A stretch of 64,000 bases of DNA, from assembly GCA_020746995.1 (NCBI GenBank), contig JAGPXD010000004.1:1178001-1242000 (forward strand), given 5' to 3'. This document shows, piece after piece, positions 51,427-62,713 of this stretch; the stretch's first letter is position 1, and the number at the start of each line of letters is the position of its first letter. The position numbers were made by a program, and so were the translations under genes. The DNA comes from Plectosphaerella cucumerina (taxonomy: Eukaryota > Ascomycota > Sordariomycetes > Glomerellales > Plectosphaerellaceae). The notes beneath the pieces are model-generated. The model saw nothing but the letters and a program-made list of their open reading frames with translations, did no database searches and was not told the origin of the DNA.

Positions 51427-52518
51427 CGCGGAGGGTATTGCTATGGGTTGATGTCGTCCATGGAGGTTTAAGGGAAGGGGGAGCTGGAGGTGTTGCTTGA
51501 GAGGTGTCTTCCAACGCGTCGGGTTGCTTGAGAGGCGTTCATGTTGACCAACTGTGTGCGTTTAATAGGGCGCGAGAGCGACAGCCACCACACGTGGAAG
51601 GCGCGGGTAAGGCCATAACCGCGCGAGAAGCCACAGAATCAGAGAAGATGTAAACATTTGCAGTTTTTCCATCTTGAATAGCGGCTTCGTCAACATATGG
51701 GTTTCCATCAAGGCCCATTGAGCACATTTGGTTTGGGATAATCGTGCCTCCTCCACGAACCAAGCGGCGAGTCTGGTCCACACGTCGAGTTGGAAACGGA
51801 AAAACAAAGTGAACGTATCGTGGAGGCGTATTTGAGTTGATGCTGGACGGTTGCCACATGGCTGATGTCATGATGTACTCAAGTTAGTGGCTGTCGTGAC
51901 CATGGTAGTCTTCAGGGTTGAGGGGGCCGACGACCCCTATCTCGAGCATGTCACAGGCGGCAGCGGCACTAAGCCCCTTCTGCTGGGCGAACTTCAGCAG
52001 CCGCACCGTGCGCGTGCCTCGGCCCAGCGGCAAACAGCGGGGCAAAAGTCCGGAGGTGGAACCGACGTAATGCCCGAACACTGCCCTTGATTTTTTATCG
52101 ATAAGCGAAATACCCTCGCGAAACTCAGTTGAGTTCAGGAGAAACGGGGTGGGTGTTGGGGACGGGACGAAGCGATTGGGAACTTCAGGGTCGAGGTGGT
52201 CTTAGGTGCCTTTGTTGAGCCCATTCATAACTCGGACACTTCCTTCCAACAAAACGTGGCTGCTATTTCCATCTAGCTAGACCCGGCCACATTTTCGAAG
52301 CTACCATCGCGGGGAAACAGTCCATATTTCTTCGGTCGGCTGGCTTGCTCTCAATCTGCCCCCCTCCCCTTCCCTCCACCCGCGGCACTTCCGGTCCATG
52401 AGCGACATCCCACGACCTCACAGCCCGAGCCCCCTGGCCGCGGGCCAGTTCACGACAGCAGGCGCACGATCCAATTGAGCCGACCGACTTTCCTCCAATA
52501 CACACAAAAACCTCCGCC
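51427..52518. promoter_or_regulatory. Divergent region, hypothetical protein / pantothenate kinase
   Basis: These 1,092 bases lie between divergent starts. The kinase side near 52,340-52,400 is C-rich leader. A minus-strand frame at 51539-51871 has no recognisable feature. No gene is supported. Confidence 0.45.
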
Positions 52519-54200
52519 ATGTCGCCAGTCGTTGTCGACTCGGACAAGGCCAACGACGGCGGGGTCGCGCTCAGCGATGGCGGGGAAGCTTCGCCCACGA
52601 CCATCCGCACGCGCCCGCGGACAATGACGTCCCTCGAGGAGATTGACAACACCATCATCCGCCCCGGCGCCGTGCGCATCAACGTCGAGGGCGCCTTCAT
52701 CGTCGACGCCAACGCAAACTCCCCCGACCGTCCCGGCAACGGCACCGGCAACGGCCGCGGGTCGCCGACCCATCACGAGACCAGCGACATACGCCTGCCG
52801 AACCACACGGCCGTCGTGAGCCATATTGCAGTGGATGTATGCGCTCCTCCCCCTGCGGCATAAGCTAGACATACGCTGACTCTTTCTTGTCTACCAGATC
52901 GGTGGCTCCCTCATCAAGCTCGTCTACTTCTCCCGCGAGGCGCATTCCAAAGAACCCGGCGGCCGCCTCAACTTCCTCAACTTCGAGACCGACCACATCG
53001 ACGTCTGCATCGAGTTCATGCGCCATCTCAAGGATAAGCAGCAGCGCCTCAATGGCTCCCAGCCCGGCGCGCTCAGTGTTATGGCTACCGGCGGCGGCGC
53101 ATACAAGTTCTACGACAAGATCAAGGATGTCCTGGGCGTCGACGTCCTGCGAGAGGACGAGATGGAGTGTCTAATCATCGGTAAGCTTCCACAGTCACAT
53201 ACTGCTGCTTGCACAAGCTAACCCCCCAGGCCTCGACTTCTTCATCACCGAGATCCCTCGCGAAGTCTTCACCTACAGCGAAACCGACCCAATGCACTTC
53301 GTCACCCCCTCGGAGAACATATACCCCTACCTACTCGTCAACATCGGCTCTGGCGTCTCCATGCTCAAGGTCTCAGGCCCGCGCCAGTACCAGCGTGTCG
53401 GCGGCACCTCTCTCGGTGGCGGCACCCTCTGGGGCCTCCTGTCGCTGCTTACCGGCGCCCGCTCCTTTGACGAGATGCTGGACGCCTCGGAGCGCGGCGA
53501 CAATGCCCGCGTTGACATGCTCGTCGGCGACATTTATGGGCAGGACTATGGCAAGATCGGCCTCAAGAGCACGACCATTGCCTCGTCCTTTGGCAAGGTC
53601 TTCCGCATGAAGCGCGAGGCAGAGCACCATGCCGAGGACAACGGTAACATGCACCACGGCGAGTACGGCCAGTCGCCGCCACCCTCTGCCGGCTTGCACC
53701 CAGCAGCAGCCGCCGCCGCCGAAGCATCCTCGTCAACACAGACACCACTCCCCCCGACAACCGACCCCGGCGCCGCCCACGAACCCCCCTTCACCGGCGC
53801 CGACATCTCCCGCTCCCTCCTCTACGCCATCTCTAACAACATCGGCCAGATCGCCTTCCTCCAGTCCCAGATCCACAACCTCTCCCACATCTACTTTGGC
53901 GGCTCCTTCATCCGCGGCCACCGCCAGACCATAAACACCCTCTCCTACGCCATCAAGTTCTGGTCCCAGGGCCGCAAGCAGGCCTACTTCCTCCGCCACG
54001 AGGGCTACCTCGGCTCCGTCGGCGCCTTCCTCAAGCGGCAGCCCCGCAACTGGGGCCGCAGGGGCAGCTTCGAGGACGACGGCGGCCTCGAGGCCCGGAT
54101 ACGCGCCCGCGACAGCGCCCGCCTCGTGCATGACCCGGAGATGCAGAGTCTTGTTGACGACTATGCGGAGGACTCTGGCGCGGGCGGTGTCGGTCTGTAG
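52519..54200 (+). CDS. CAB1: Pantothenate kinase
   Basis: Three exons (52519-52836, 52898-53180, 53230-54200) encode 523 residues. The eukaryotic type II PanK (Fumble) domain runs from IAVDIGGSLIKLVYF (phosphate-binding strand, across the first join) through SVMATGGGAYKFYDKI, ECLIIGLDFFI, NIYPYLLVNIGSGVSMLKV, RVGGTSLGGGTLWGL, IYGQDYGKIGL and SNNIGQIAFLQSQ to YFGGSFIRGH. A disordered N-terminal ~95 residues and an Ala/Pro/His-rich insert (about 355-415) are additions common in fungi. The enzyme phosphorylates pantothenate, the first and rate-setting step of coenzyme A synthesis. It converges on the Q/P-rich gene. Confidence 0.93.
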
Positions 54201-55184
54201 GAAGGGGGGGTGTCTGTTGGGTGTTTTCTTTTTTGCATCCTTCGAATCTACATCACAACAAACCCCCTCTCGTGGGGTTCAAAAGCATCGGTCTGTTGGG
54301 CGCCCGCTGCTGATGGCGGGCCAACGAGGGGCCAAGGGAGCAACCTACGGAGATCGTCCCGTCGTCCTGTAAAAACAGTAATTCTTCTTGCCATGCATCG
54401 GTGGAGTCGTGCGGGCGTGGCAGGGCGCGGGATGAAGCCGCAGTCCGGCGGGGACGGCCAGGGCGGTGAGAGACACCAAGAGCATGATTTCCACGCATGC
54501 AGCATGCGACTCGATGCAAGGGCGGCATAAGGACCGGGGGGAGGTTTTTGAATGTTGAGCGGAATATGACAATGGAGCGGCCTGGACATGACCCGCAGGC
54601 AACGTTCTGGATGCATGCCGTACATATATTGCGCCGGGCTTTTGTTTCTCAGCTCGTCACCGAAGATCCACGTGAGAAGTGACAGACATGCAGGATGCGG
54701 AACGCCATGCTGTGTGTTCTGGCGACAGCTGATTGGGGCTACCTAATGCTACTATCTGCAAACGCCTGACTACGAAAAGATCGGATATGATGGGAACTAG
54801 CTTTTTGAACGAGGACGCGCACCAAGATGCCACTCGCGCCGATCGCTGATACGATGCCGCCACGCCGAGAATTACCAATATGTGAAGAAACCAGGAAGAA
54901 GATACCGATACTAGTGAGAAAGGGAAAGGGCAAGATGATACCGATATTTGAGAAGAATCAGAAACAAGAAGCCACCCAAGCCGCCCCCAAAAGTCATGTC
55001 AACATCGCTGATTTTGTTTTCCGGGCAACCGAAAAAAGCCCTTCTGACGCCGCCACGGCCTGAATTAGAAGAGAGGAAAAAAAACACGGAAATGAATAAC
55101 GGAGCCTCCAGTGTTGGGTATCTGGCGCGCGCGAGATGAAAAATGGAAGCGACGAAAGCAAGGAAGACACAAAAAATCAGGCCA
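54201..55184. other. Convergent 3' region, pantothenate kinase / Q-P-rich gene
   Basis: It holds the 3' ends of two convergent genes. The part from 54,700 to 55,150 is AT-richer, with purine runs. No gene is supported. Confidence 0.45.
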
Positions 55185-57532
55185 TCACACCGACCCCTTT
55201 CTCTCGCTGGGCATACGGTAAGCAAGGGAGTACGGCGCCGCGCGCTCGCGTGCCATGAGTCGCCTGTCAGGCAATGATCCGCGACGGCCCGCGGCCACGT
55301 CGCCGCCCGCGGGCTGCATGCCCATCTGGAGATGGCCGGGGAAGGGCGAGGGTGCGGCGGCGGCGACGCCGGCGTAGGGATGATGATGATGAACCTGAAC
55401 CTGGTGCTGTTGAGGAGGAGCGGAGGACGCTCCGTAGCCCGGCGGGGAGGGATACATGTTTGCGCTGGCGGACGGGGGCATGGCGTAGCCGAGGCCGCCA
55501 AGGCCCGCGGCTGAGACACGCGGAGGGGCGGCGTTGGCGTTGGGGTGATGAGCCATCCACGCGGCGGGACCGACTGGCCCGCCCGAGGGAGCCATGACTG
55601 TTGCCATGGCCGCTTCGGCAATGGGTCGTGACGAGGAGGGACGAGGGTCGTAGGTCGACATGGCAGCGTAGGCGGCGGGCTCGGCCGGGAGGTTGTGCTG
55701 CATGTAAGCCTGTTGCTGCTGGTGGTGGTAATGCCCGATTGCGCCGGAGCGCTGGTCCGGCGGCGGTGTCGTCGTCTGTCCCTGAGTCCAATCAACCGGT
55801 CCCATGCCGGCGGAGGGATACGCCATCGCCTGCGGCCGACCATTCGCGACCGGGTTCGTCGCGGCGCGGTGAGAGGCCGCCTCGGTCTTTTCCTTGCGGG
55901 CCCCGTGGCCCGTCACTTTGCCGACGTACTCGGCCTTGTCGACGTAGTCCTTGACCAGGGCGGACAGACCCTTGCGGGGCTTCGCGTCCGCCGTGTCGGT
56001 CCTGGGCTCGTGCTGGCGGAGCTCGGTCTCCTCGAGGGCGCTGCGGCGGATGATCTGGATCATGGAGAGGATGTGCTCTGCGTCGCTCTGCAGGCGCTTC
56101 TGGGTGCCGCCCCAGGGTTGGGAGTTTTGTGGAGGCAGGGCCTCGAGGGCTTGGGTGACGTTCTTGACGGCAGGGCGGACGAGGTCTAGTGCTTCAGAGA
56201 CGAGGCGGGCCCGGGCTTCGTCGGTGGGAAAGTCGCCTTGTTCGCGCTGACGGGCCTCGAGGGCGTCGATGTCGGGCTTGACTTCGCGCTGGAAGTACTC
56301 CAAGACGATGTGGGGTCGAAGAGCTTGTTCCTCTGGTGTCGGCTTGGGCTCTGGCTCGGACCGCCGCCCGTTGCGGCTGCTGTGCGGCTTGGACGACCTC
56401 GGGGTTGATATCGGCCGGGTGTGGATGCCGTGGTAGTTAATGTCTGTGAGCTCCATGGTGTGCTGCTCGGGAGCTCGGTAGAACGTTGGCTGGTGCAGTA
56501 CTGCGCCCTGGGGCGATGGCGCCTGGGCCTGGCCGCCCTGTGCTCGTGACATGTCGTAGGACTGGAGGGAGTTCATCATTTGGAAGTGCTGCTGTCTAGG
56601 GTCGGGAGGGAAGGCAACTGCGTCGTGGAAACGAGGAACGTCTGCTTGGGGAGACTGTGACGCCGGGACAGTGTCGTTGTACGGGTGCGCAACCTGGCCC
56701 TGCCAGTCATAGTTGGGCATGGCTCCCGGCTGTGTCCATGTCTGAGCTGCTTGAGCTGGGGCAGCCCTTCTTTCGTGAGGAGGGGCTTCGGCGGAACAAT
56801 CGTAAGGCGTGTGCATGCGCATGTAGTTGACCTGCAGGTTTGAGGTGCTCGGGTCCATCAAGGCCGATGCCTTCATGTCCTGAGGGTATGAGTTCCAAGG
56901 CGCGTAGTCGTTCTCAAACAAGGAGGGGACGCCGTGGGGAGGGCCAGCCAGATCCAGCTTGTCAGCCATGGCTCCATGGTCCATAGGCTCGTAGACGTGT
57001 GCAGGGACAGACGCGGAAGCTGGTCCAAAGCTAGACATGTTCGCAGGCTGAAGAGCTTGAAAGTTGCTCTGAGAGGTTGTCAGCACCTCGACCTCGACAG
57101 AAGGCTACCAACACCAAGACGCACCCCCATGGCATCGTCAAACTCATCGTTGCGGCCAAAGCTGACGGCCGAGTCGCGCCTGAGGCTGTCCAACGGACTG
57201 ATGCTCGCCGTTGGTGTGAGCGGGCTTGCGACTGAAGGGCTGCTGAGGCCCGAGGCGAGGTTGTTCTCAGGAAAGACGTCCAGCTCGGGGACATCTCCCG
57301 CCGGGCTCATGGCGGCCCAGGGAAGAGGCGCGCTGCCGTCTGCGGGCAGCCAGCACACCGAAGACGAGAGCACTGCCATGGGCTGGCGGGTGGAGAGGCT
57401 CAGGACGCGCATGACATCGTGACTGCCGGTGGTGAGCTCGTCCTCGAGGATGCTTATCGGTTCTCCCTGGCCGTACAAGACGCCATCGAGAGAGTGGCCG
57501 CCCTGGGCCATGACCCCGTGGGGATGGTGCAT
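55185..57532 (-). CDS. Gln/Pro/Ala-rich protein of unknown function
   Basis: Two exons on the minus strand (57532-57125, 57068-55185) encode 763 residues. The intron (56 nt) has a GTGCGT donor and a CTGAC branch. The N-terminal ~130 residues include RVLSLSTRQPMAVLSSSVCW and SPLTPTASISPLDSLRRDSAV. A helical block of about 130 residues near the middle (PHIVLEYFQREVKPDIDALEA, ALDLVRPAVKNVTQALEAL, ILSMIQIIRRSALEETELR) may be a folded or coiled-coil domain. A KGLSALVKDYVDKAEYVGKV segment follows. The rest is His/Gln/Pro/Ala-rich and disordered. The composition suits a nuclear regulator, but no DNA-binding domain is visible. I do not recognise the family. Confidence 0.75.
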
Positions 57533-59214
57533 GGTGGAAACGGGATCAAAGACACTAATATCGAGAGAGAGGATATGTCTTCACCTCACTTGAGCCTTGT
57601 GAGAGAGAAAAGGTCTTAGGAATGCTGGAGAACGATGAAGGAATGACGATGATGGTATGATGGGAATCAGGGGACCTGGGGAGACCCGGGGCACCCGGGG
57701 GGTATAAGTGATTCAACTGGCGTCAGCTGAAGGCCACGGCCGCAACTGCGGAATGTCCAGAAGGCCAGTCCTCCGGCGGGCTGGACCCAGCTGTATCGTG
57801 CAGGTCGGCCATGAACGCACCAAGGATGAACCTCGCCGACGTCGCCACAACCAGGATGTGCTTTCTGTCGCCTAGATTTGTCACATTTCTCACTGCCCAG
57901 CAGCAAGCAGCAGAAGGTCCGAGTGTAGCTGGGCTGACCAGGGGTCGTTGCATACCATGCAGGCAAGTACGTACTGTACGTACCGTATCTCTTCACCCAC
58001 ACATCTCGGCCTTGGTGGGTGATCACCCACTTCACTTGGCTCGGGAAAGGTGGTCGCATTAGTCCGAATGGATGGGCGGGCGGCTGCCTCGCCGCGCCCT
58101 GGGTGACTGTGACCCCCCGCTGCCTTGCGGCACAAGTGCCCTGTTCGCGACTTGCTTGGCGTTGCGGCAGACGAGGGGCACGCCCGCTGGTCTCTGATCG
58201 TTCCGCAAGAGCGGGACAGTGATGGAAACCGACTTGACATCGCCCCTCATGTGTCAGACGGCGCGGCTCCTCAGCCATCAGCAAGCGGGATGTACCCTTG
58301 GTAACAACGAGGTCAACCGTCGCAACGCCGTGTTGCCGCGACCCAGAGAACCCCGAGATGGCCGGCATCATGTTGCCGGCCCGGAGGGAGAGAAGAAGCA
58401 AGCGTAGGTTGGCCCTCTGCGACCGCCTGCAGTGCAAGTGAAGAGGCAGGCAGGGGTCATGTCATGGCTGTGGCCACAGGCAGCGCAGCAATCACAAGGT
58501 ACCCTACGATTAGTACACTGTAGCGGGCGGCAGCTGTGGCAGTCAGAAAACAAGAGAACGAGTTCAGGGGGGGTGCTTTTCAAAAGACCCCTCCGCCAGG
58601 CACGCACATGCAGAGCAGCACGCACCGGATCAGACGGGGCCCTGATCCCCGGCGCTGGACGAGATCATCGTGCATCCGAAAATCGTCGGTGGGGGCGCAG
58701 GGGCTTCTGATCGAGAACAAGGCCCTGACAGGTACCGATCCTGAGACGCGATCCTTGCTGTAGTTAAGCAGACAGAGATCGCGGGCTGTGCGCGTGCAGT
58801 TGTCTCCCAAAGCGGTTCGAGTCACGAAACGCTCTGATGTTTGGATATGTGGGTGACTGCGAGTGTGGTGTGTGTGCTTGTGCTTGTGTTTGTGTGTGTG
58901 TGTGGCTTGTAAGCGCCTACGGAGACGGAGCCGCGGGAGCGGAGTGGGCTCTGATGTGATGTACATGTTTGAGCGCTGAATTACACGTTGAAAATAAACG
59001 CCGTGTGGCGCGCCGGCCACCGTTTTAGTACATACTCCGGCACCGTTTTCCTTTGCTCGACAGTATGCAACCAAGAGAGCCGCCTCGGACGTCGGTTCAT
59101 GACACGCCCGGGACGACTCGGCTATGGCGTTCGAAAAAGAGTGAGAAAGGAGAAAGTTGTCGCTCGCGCATCTCGCCTCGCCATGGCGCGAAGGAAAAGG
59201 TGCGGTCCCAGGGT
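57533..59214. other. Intergenic region upstream of the Q/P-rich gene
   Basis: It contains the promoter of the Q/P-rich gene and the 3' end of the AIM11 gene. A TG-rich microsatellite lies at 58863-58905. A 256-codon minus-strand frame (57667-58437) has no features. No gene is supported. Confidence 0.45.
58863..58905. repeat. TG-rich microsatellite
   Basis: Repeated GTGTGT with interspersed GCTTGT units, ending in a pure (TG) run. It lies about 310 bases downstream of the AIM11 stop codon. Confidence 0.75.
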
Positions 59215-59784
59215 CTAGTTCTTCTTGTCCTCCTTGGGCTTGTCCTGGGCGCCATCTTCTGGCGCCGTCTTGCCGAACTGCGTGAGGATCTTGGCTGCCC
59301 ATTCCTCGAACTCCCTTTCGGCCTTCTCGTCTATGTTTCCGGCCTCGCCGTGGAGCGTCCGTCGTGTGCGCTCCCTCAAGTCTTCGATGCTGGAAAGATC
59401 AAAGGCCCAGGCGATGCCGCCCATGGTCATGATACCTGCGCTCATCACGTTGAGAGTGGCAAGGTTCAGGGCCTCGAGGGCAATCAGGTTGCCCTCTGGG
59501 TTGCCCTGCTTGCCTGCGGCGGCGTGGCTGGGGGAGTAGAACTTGGGCAGCGATGCCAGCTTTTTCCGGGCGATGGAGCGCCGTGTGACCATTGTGGAGA
59601 AGAAGAGGAAGCCGGCGCCAGCGGCGAAGATGCTGAACTGCTGCATCGAGCGACGCGAGAAGAAGCCATTATCGACAATGGCAGGGGCTTGCGTCGCCGG
59701 CGCGGACGGCGCGGAGGAGGAGGGGGCCGGCGGTGCGGCCGAGTCGTTGGCCATGGCTGAGAAGGGTGCGCGCTGGGCGAACAT
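59215..59784 (-). CDS. AIM11: Mitochondrial membrane protein Aim11
   Basis: A minus-strand frame of 189 residues. After a Pro/Ala/Ser-rich N-terminus it reads FFSRRSMQQFSIFAAGAGFLFFSTMVTRRSIARKK. This is a first membrane helix flanked by basic residues, then KLASLPKFYSPS. A second helix follows in NLATLNVMSAGIMTMGGIAWAFDLSS. Both parts match the fungal Aim11 family, a two-helix mitochondrial protein found in screens for mitochondrial inheritance. The C-terminus is charged, with an EEWAAKIL helix. A probable leader intron lies just upstream (59791-59866). The biochemical role is unknown. Confidence 0.85.
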   Translation of the reverse strand: MFAQRAPFSAMANDSAAPPAPSSSAPSAPATQAPAIVDNGFFSRRSMQQFSIFAAGAGFLFFSTMVTRRSIARKKLASLPKFYSPSHAAAGKQGNPEGNLIALEALNLATLNVMSAGIMTMGGIAWAFDLSSIEDLRERTRRTLHGEAGNIDEKAEREFEEWAAKILTQFGKTAPEDGAQDKPKEDKKN

Positions 59785-59790
59785 CGGAGG

Positions 59791-59866
59791 CTGGGAAGAG
59801 TCTGTTAGCAGAGGGGGAGGGAAGAAAAAGCAAAGTGTGCTGGAAACGGCCAGAGGAGTGACGTAC
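59791..59866 (-). other. Probable 5'-UTR intron of AIM11
   Basis: On the minus strand, GTACGT starts at 59866 and TTCCCAG ends at 59791, with GCTAAC 16 nt before it. The start codon follows 6 nt after the acceptor. If the upstream exon contained an in-frame ATG the protein would be longer, but none is obvious. Confidence 0.5.
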
Positions 59867-62713
59867 CAGGTAAGGGCTCCGAGGGGTCCAGTCCAGGTCC
59901 AGGTCCAGGTTCGGGTGGGTGCGAGGGGAGGAGTAGAGGTGTCGGCGGGGACAAGATTGGATTGAGCCGACGGGCGCGGATGGGGTGTCGTCGAAACGCG
60001 AACGCGCTATTTGCATGCGCACCCACAAGCGGGGACCCATCAGGGTAACGGGGCGACGGCTAAACACCGCACTCGACCGCAATTCCGCACCTGCCGCACC
60101 GTCTGAGCCAGGTCCCGTCAGCGGGAAGGAACGGTCAGGTGGCACCTGACGGAACTCAAAAAGCGCAGTACAGCTGTACAGGTGGGCAGCCAAGGCAGGA
60201 GCGGCCTGGCCCGTTCGCTAGCAGGACCCCAGTCAGTGCACACCTCACCCCGGGGAGGCAAGAGCCACCACGACAGCGGCAGCGCGGGAAAGAGCCATTC
60301 ACTTTTCCGGGCACCTCGGGGTCCGCGACGTCTTTCTGGCAGCAGGACTCGGACTGGAGCATTGATCGAGCGATATCCCACGGCTTCTCTCAGCTCCGTG
60401 CTCCTCTCAACTTCAGCCTCCAGTCCGCCCATCTTCCGCCATACCACGCATCTCCGCCCGGTTCCGCCGTCATGTCATCGCCCCGGCTGGCCCTGATGGC
60501 GCACGGGTTGCCTCTGACATTGAGGGGCCGAACCCTGGTCCCGAGAGCCATGGGGCTGCACGTCGTCCTTACCCCTCGCATAGACTGCGCTAACAACCCT
60601 TGTCAGATGCTGCAACTGAGTCTGCCCACCCCAATCATCTTTGCGCAACGCCGTCCGCTTTCAAGGCTAACCAGCGCCGGCCTTCCCTCTTGAGAACTCG
60701 CCAGTTGAGATGTGAGGAAACAGGGGCGCCGTCAGGTGCAGTCGAGGTCAATTCCAGCATCGTCGGCCGACGGCCATGTCATTGTCGTCTCAACCGTCAT
60801 CGGGACATCCCCCATCACCGACTAGCGTGCGGCGCACCACCCTCCCGACCTGCTCCTCCCGTGGACACGGATGCACCTTGAGCCACATTTTCTCGGCGGA
60901 TGCACCGGAAAGCTCCCGGTCGACAACCGCAGGATTCCACGGCCGAGGAAGATAATCTACGATCCCAGCCGATCGATCAACATCTACAAATCGAGCCCAT
61001 GCATGCATCTGGGTGTCATATCGGTTGAGCCTTGGCCTGGGCAGGCAAGGCCAGGGAAAGCAGGACTGCCAACCCTGCTGGAAGGTGGCCACAAGTACCA
61101 GCCACGGGAGAACCACTGATGGAAACATGATACCGGCGATTGGTCTTGCTCGAGTCATGGATGACAAGCCTCACGGTACCGTACAGTTTGGTCCCTAGTC
61201 GACGATCAAACATCTCAGAGTCCCGGCTCAGATCTCGCTAACAACCGACGAGTCCGCTTGTGCGACTATCTTGTCGAGGGAGCAAGTGGCTTTGGCCTAT
61301 TGTTCAGAGGGTGGGGCGGGGGGCTCGACACAGAGCCAAATGCACCCCCCTCTCCTTGGGTCACCCACCACCACCACCACCGCAGGGACGGAAGATATCA
61401 CATCTCAGATTTCGAGTTCTCACTCTTCTTCAGCCTGCAGACGTCGAGCTCACAATACTCGCAATCGAATTGATTTGCAGACCCACTGGCCACACACATC
61501 CGTCACTTTGCACGTTCTTTGTCAACCCCGCAACCTCGAAGTTTGACACCGATTTCGTGTCATCCCAATTGCCTCCTCGTGTAACCGCTCCTGAGAGTCC
61601 CCGTGCTCGGGGAGCATCCGAACACCCATTGAGACCACACGTGCACCTGTCACGGCTGCAACGGGCAGACCTTCGAGAAACGGGAGGCAGCGGCTGTTCC
61701 CGTAGCACCAAGACTAGCCGCGGCCCGCCAAACCTGCGCTTGATCATGTTCAGCGCACAAAGGACGGCGCGGCGGCGTCTGATGGTCCCGCCGAACGGGC
61801 AGGGTCAGGGTCAGGGCAAGCTGGGTTTGGTGGTGCGCCCAGGGTTCGCAGGGACGAAGACGGACGGGACGGCGATCATTCTCGCAATAATATCCGGCTA
61901 CGGGACCTAAACCCAACATGGGTGGTGCTAAGCTAAGTCCCCCGCTACTACGCGAACCCCCCCGACACGAGCCAGAGAATCGCGCCAGTCCCTTCGCCTT
62001 CAACCTCGCTTGCGATTTTGTCAACCTTTCCCCACCAGCCACCACGACCAATCTGTCTCATCGTCACGACCACTGAGCGTTGCTCCCTCTGCTCTGCCCA
62101 CAGCTGGCCCTGCTGATCATCATACAAAAACCGTTGCGGCATCACATGCCAACAATAGAAGCGCCACGCCGTTCGGTCAACCTTCACCCAAGACACGCGA
62201 CGCCCCTGGGCTACCTCGTCCACAGCAATCACACAGGCCTTGATAACCCCCTAGCGTTCAACGGCGTCATGCTGCAGGATCAATAGCCTCCCCGTAACAC
62301 AGCGCCTGCCACTTCCCTGCCTTGTCTCACCTGCCGGCGAGTACCACCTCTTCCACTGGCTGGTCAGCAGCCACTCACAGCCTCCCCGTCGACCACACCA
62401 CCCCCGGCTGCTGGCCCGCACCGGAAAGCTTCCCCGGACAGGAACCAGCGTCCAGGGGCATCTGCGCCATCTCTTGGGGGTGCTTTCGATGCTTCGGGCA
62501 TCCTGCAGAAGCTACACTGCCTCGAGTGCGGCCGAACATCACCGATAACCTAAGGACCCGACGATCTGCCTAGCCCGTCAACTGCCACGCCGCCACGATC
62601 CAGCCCGCGCGCCCCCTCATCAACTGCAGCAAGCCTCGTTCGTCCGAACTTGCTTGCCGGCCGTGCCAGCAGACCAGACCGAAAACTCGCACCCGCTTCC
62701 CAGCAGCATCACC
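59867..62713. other. 2.8-kb intergenic region, AIM11 / dioxygenase (divergent)
   Basis: These bases separate divergent genes. There are short hexamer repeats (CCAGGT three times near 59893-59912; AGGGTC near 61801-61816). Frames of up to 216 codons occur on the plus strand at 60139-60693 and 61260-61910, without features. The last 700 bases are C-rich, like a leader. No gene is supported. Confidence 0.4.

Noticed and set aside
57667..58437. 256-codon minus-strand frame
   Set aside because: Composition is erratic, no motif is visible and it overlaps frames in other phases.
61260..61910. 216-codon plus-strand frame before the dioxygenase gene
   Set aside because: Arg/Pro/Thr-rich chance-like sequence without features, inside a divergent promoter region.
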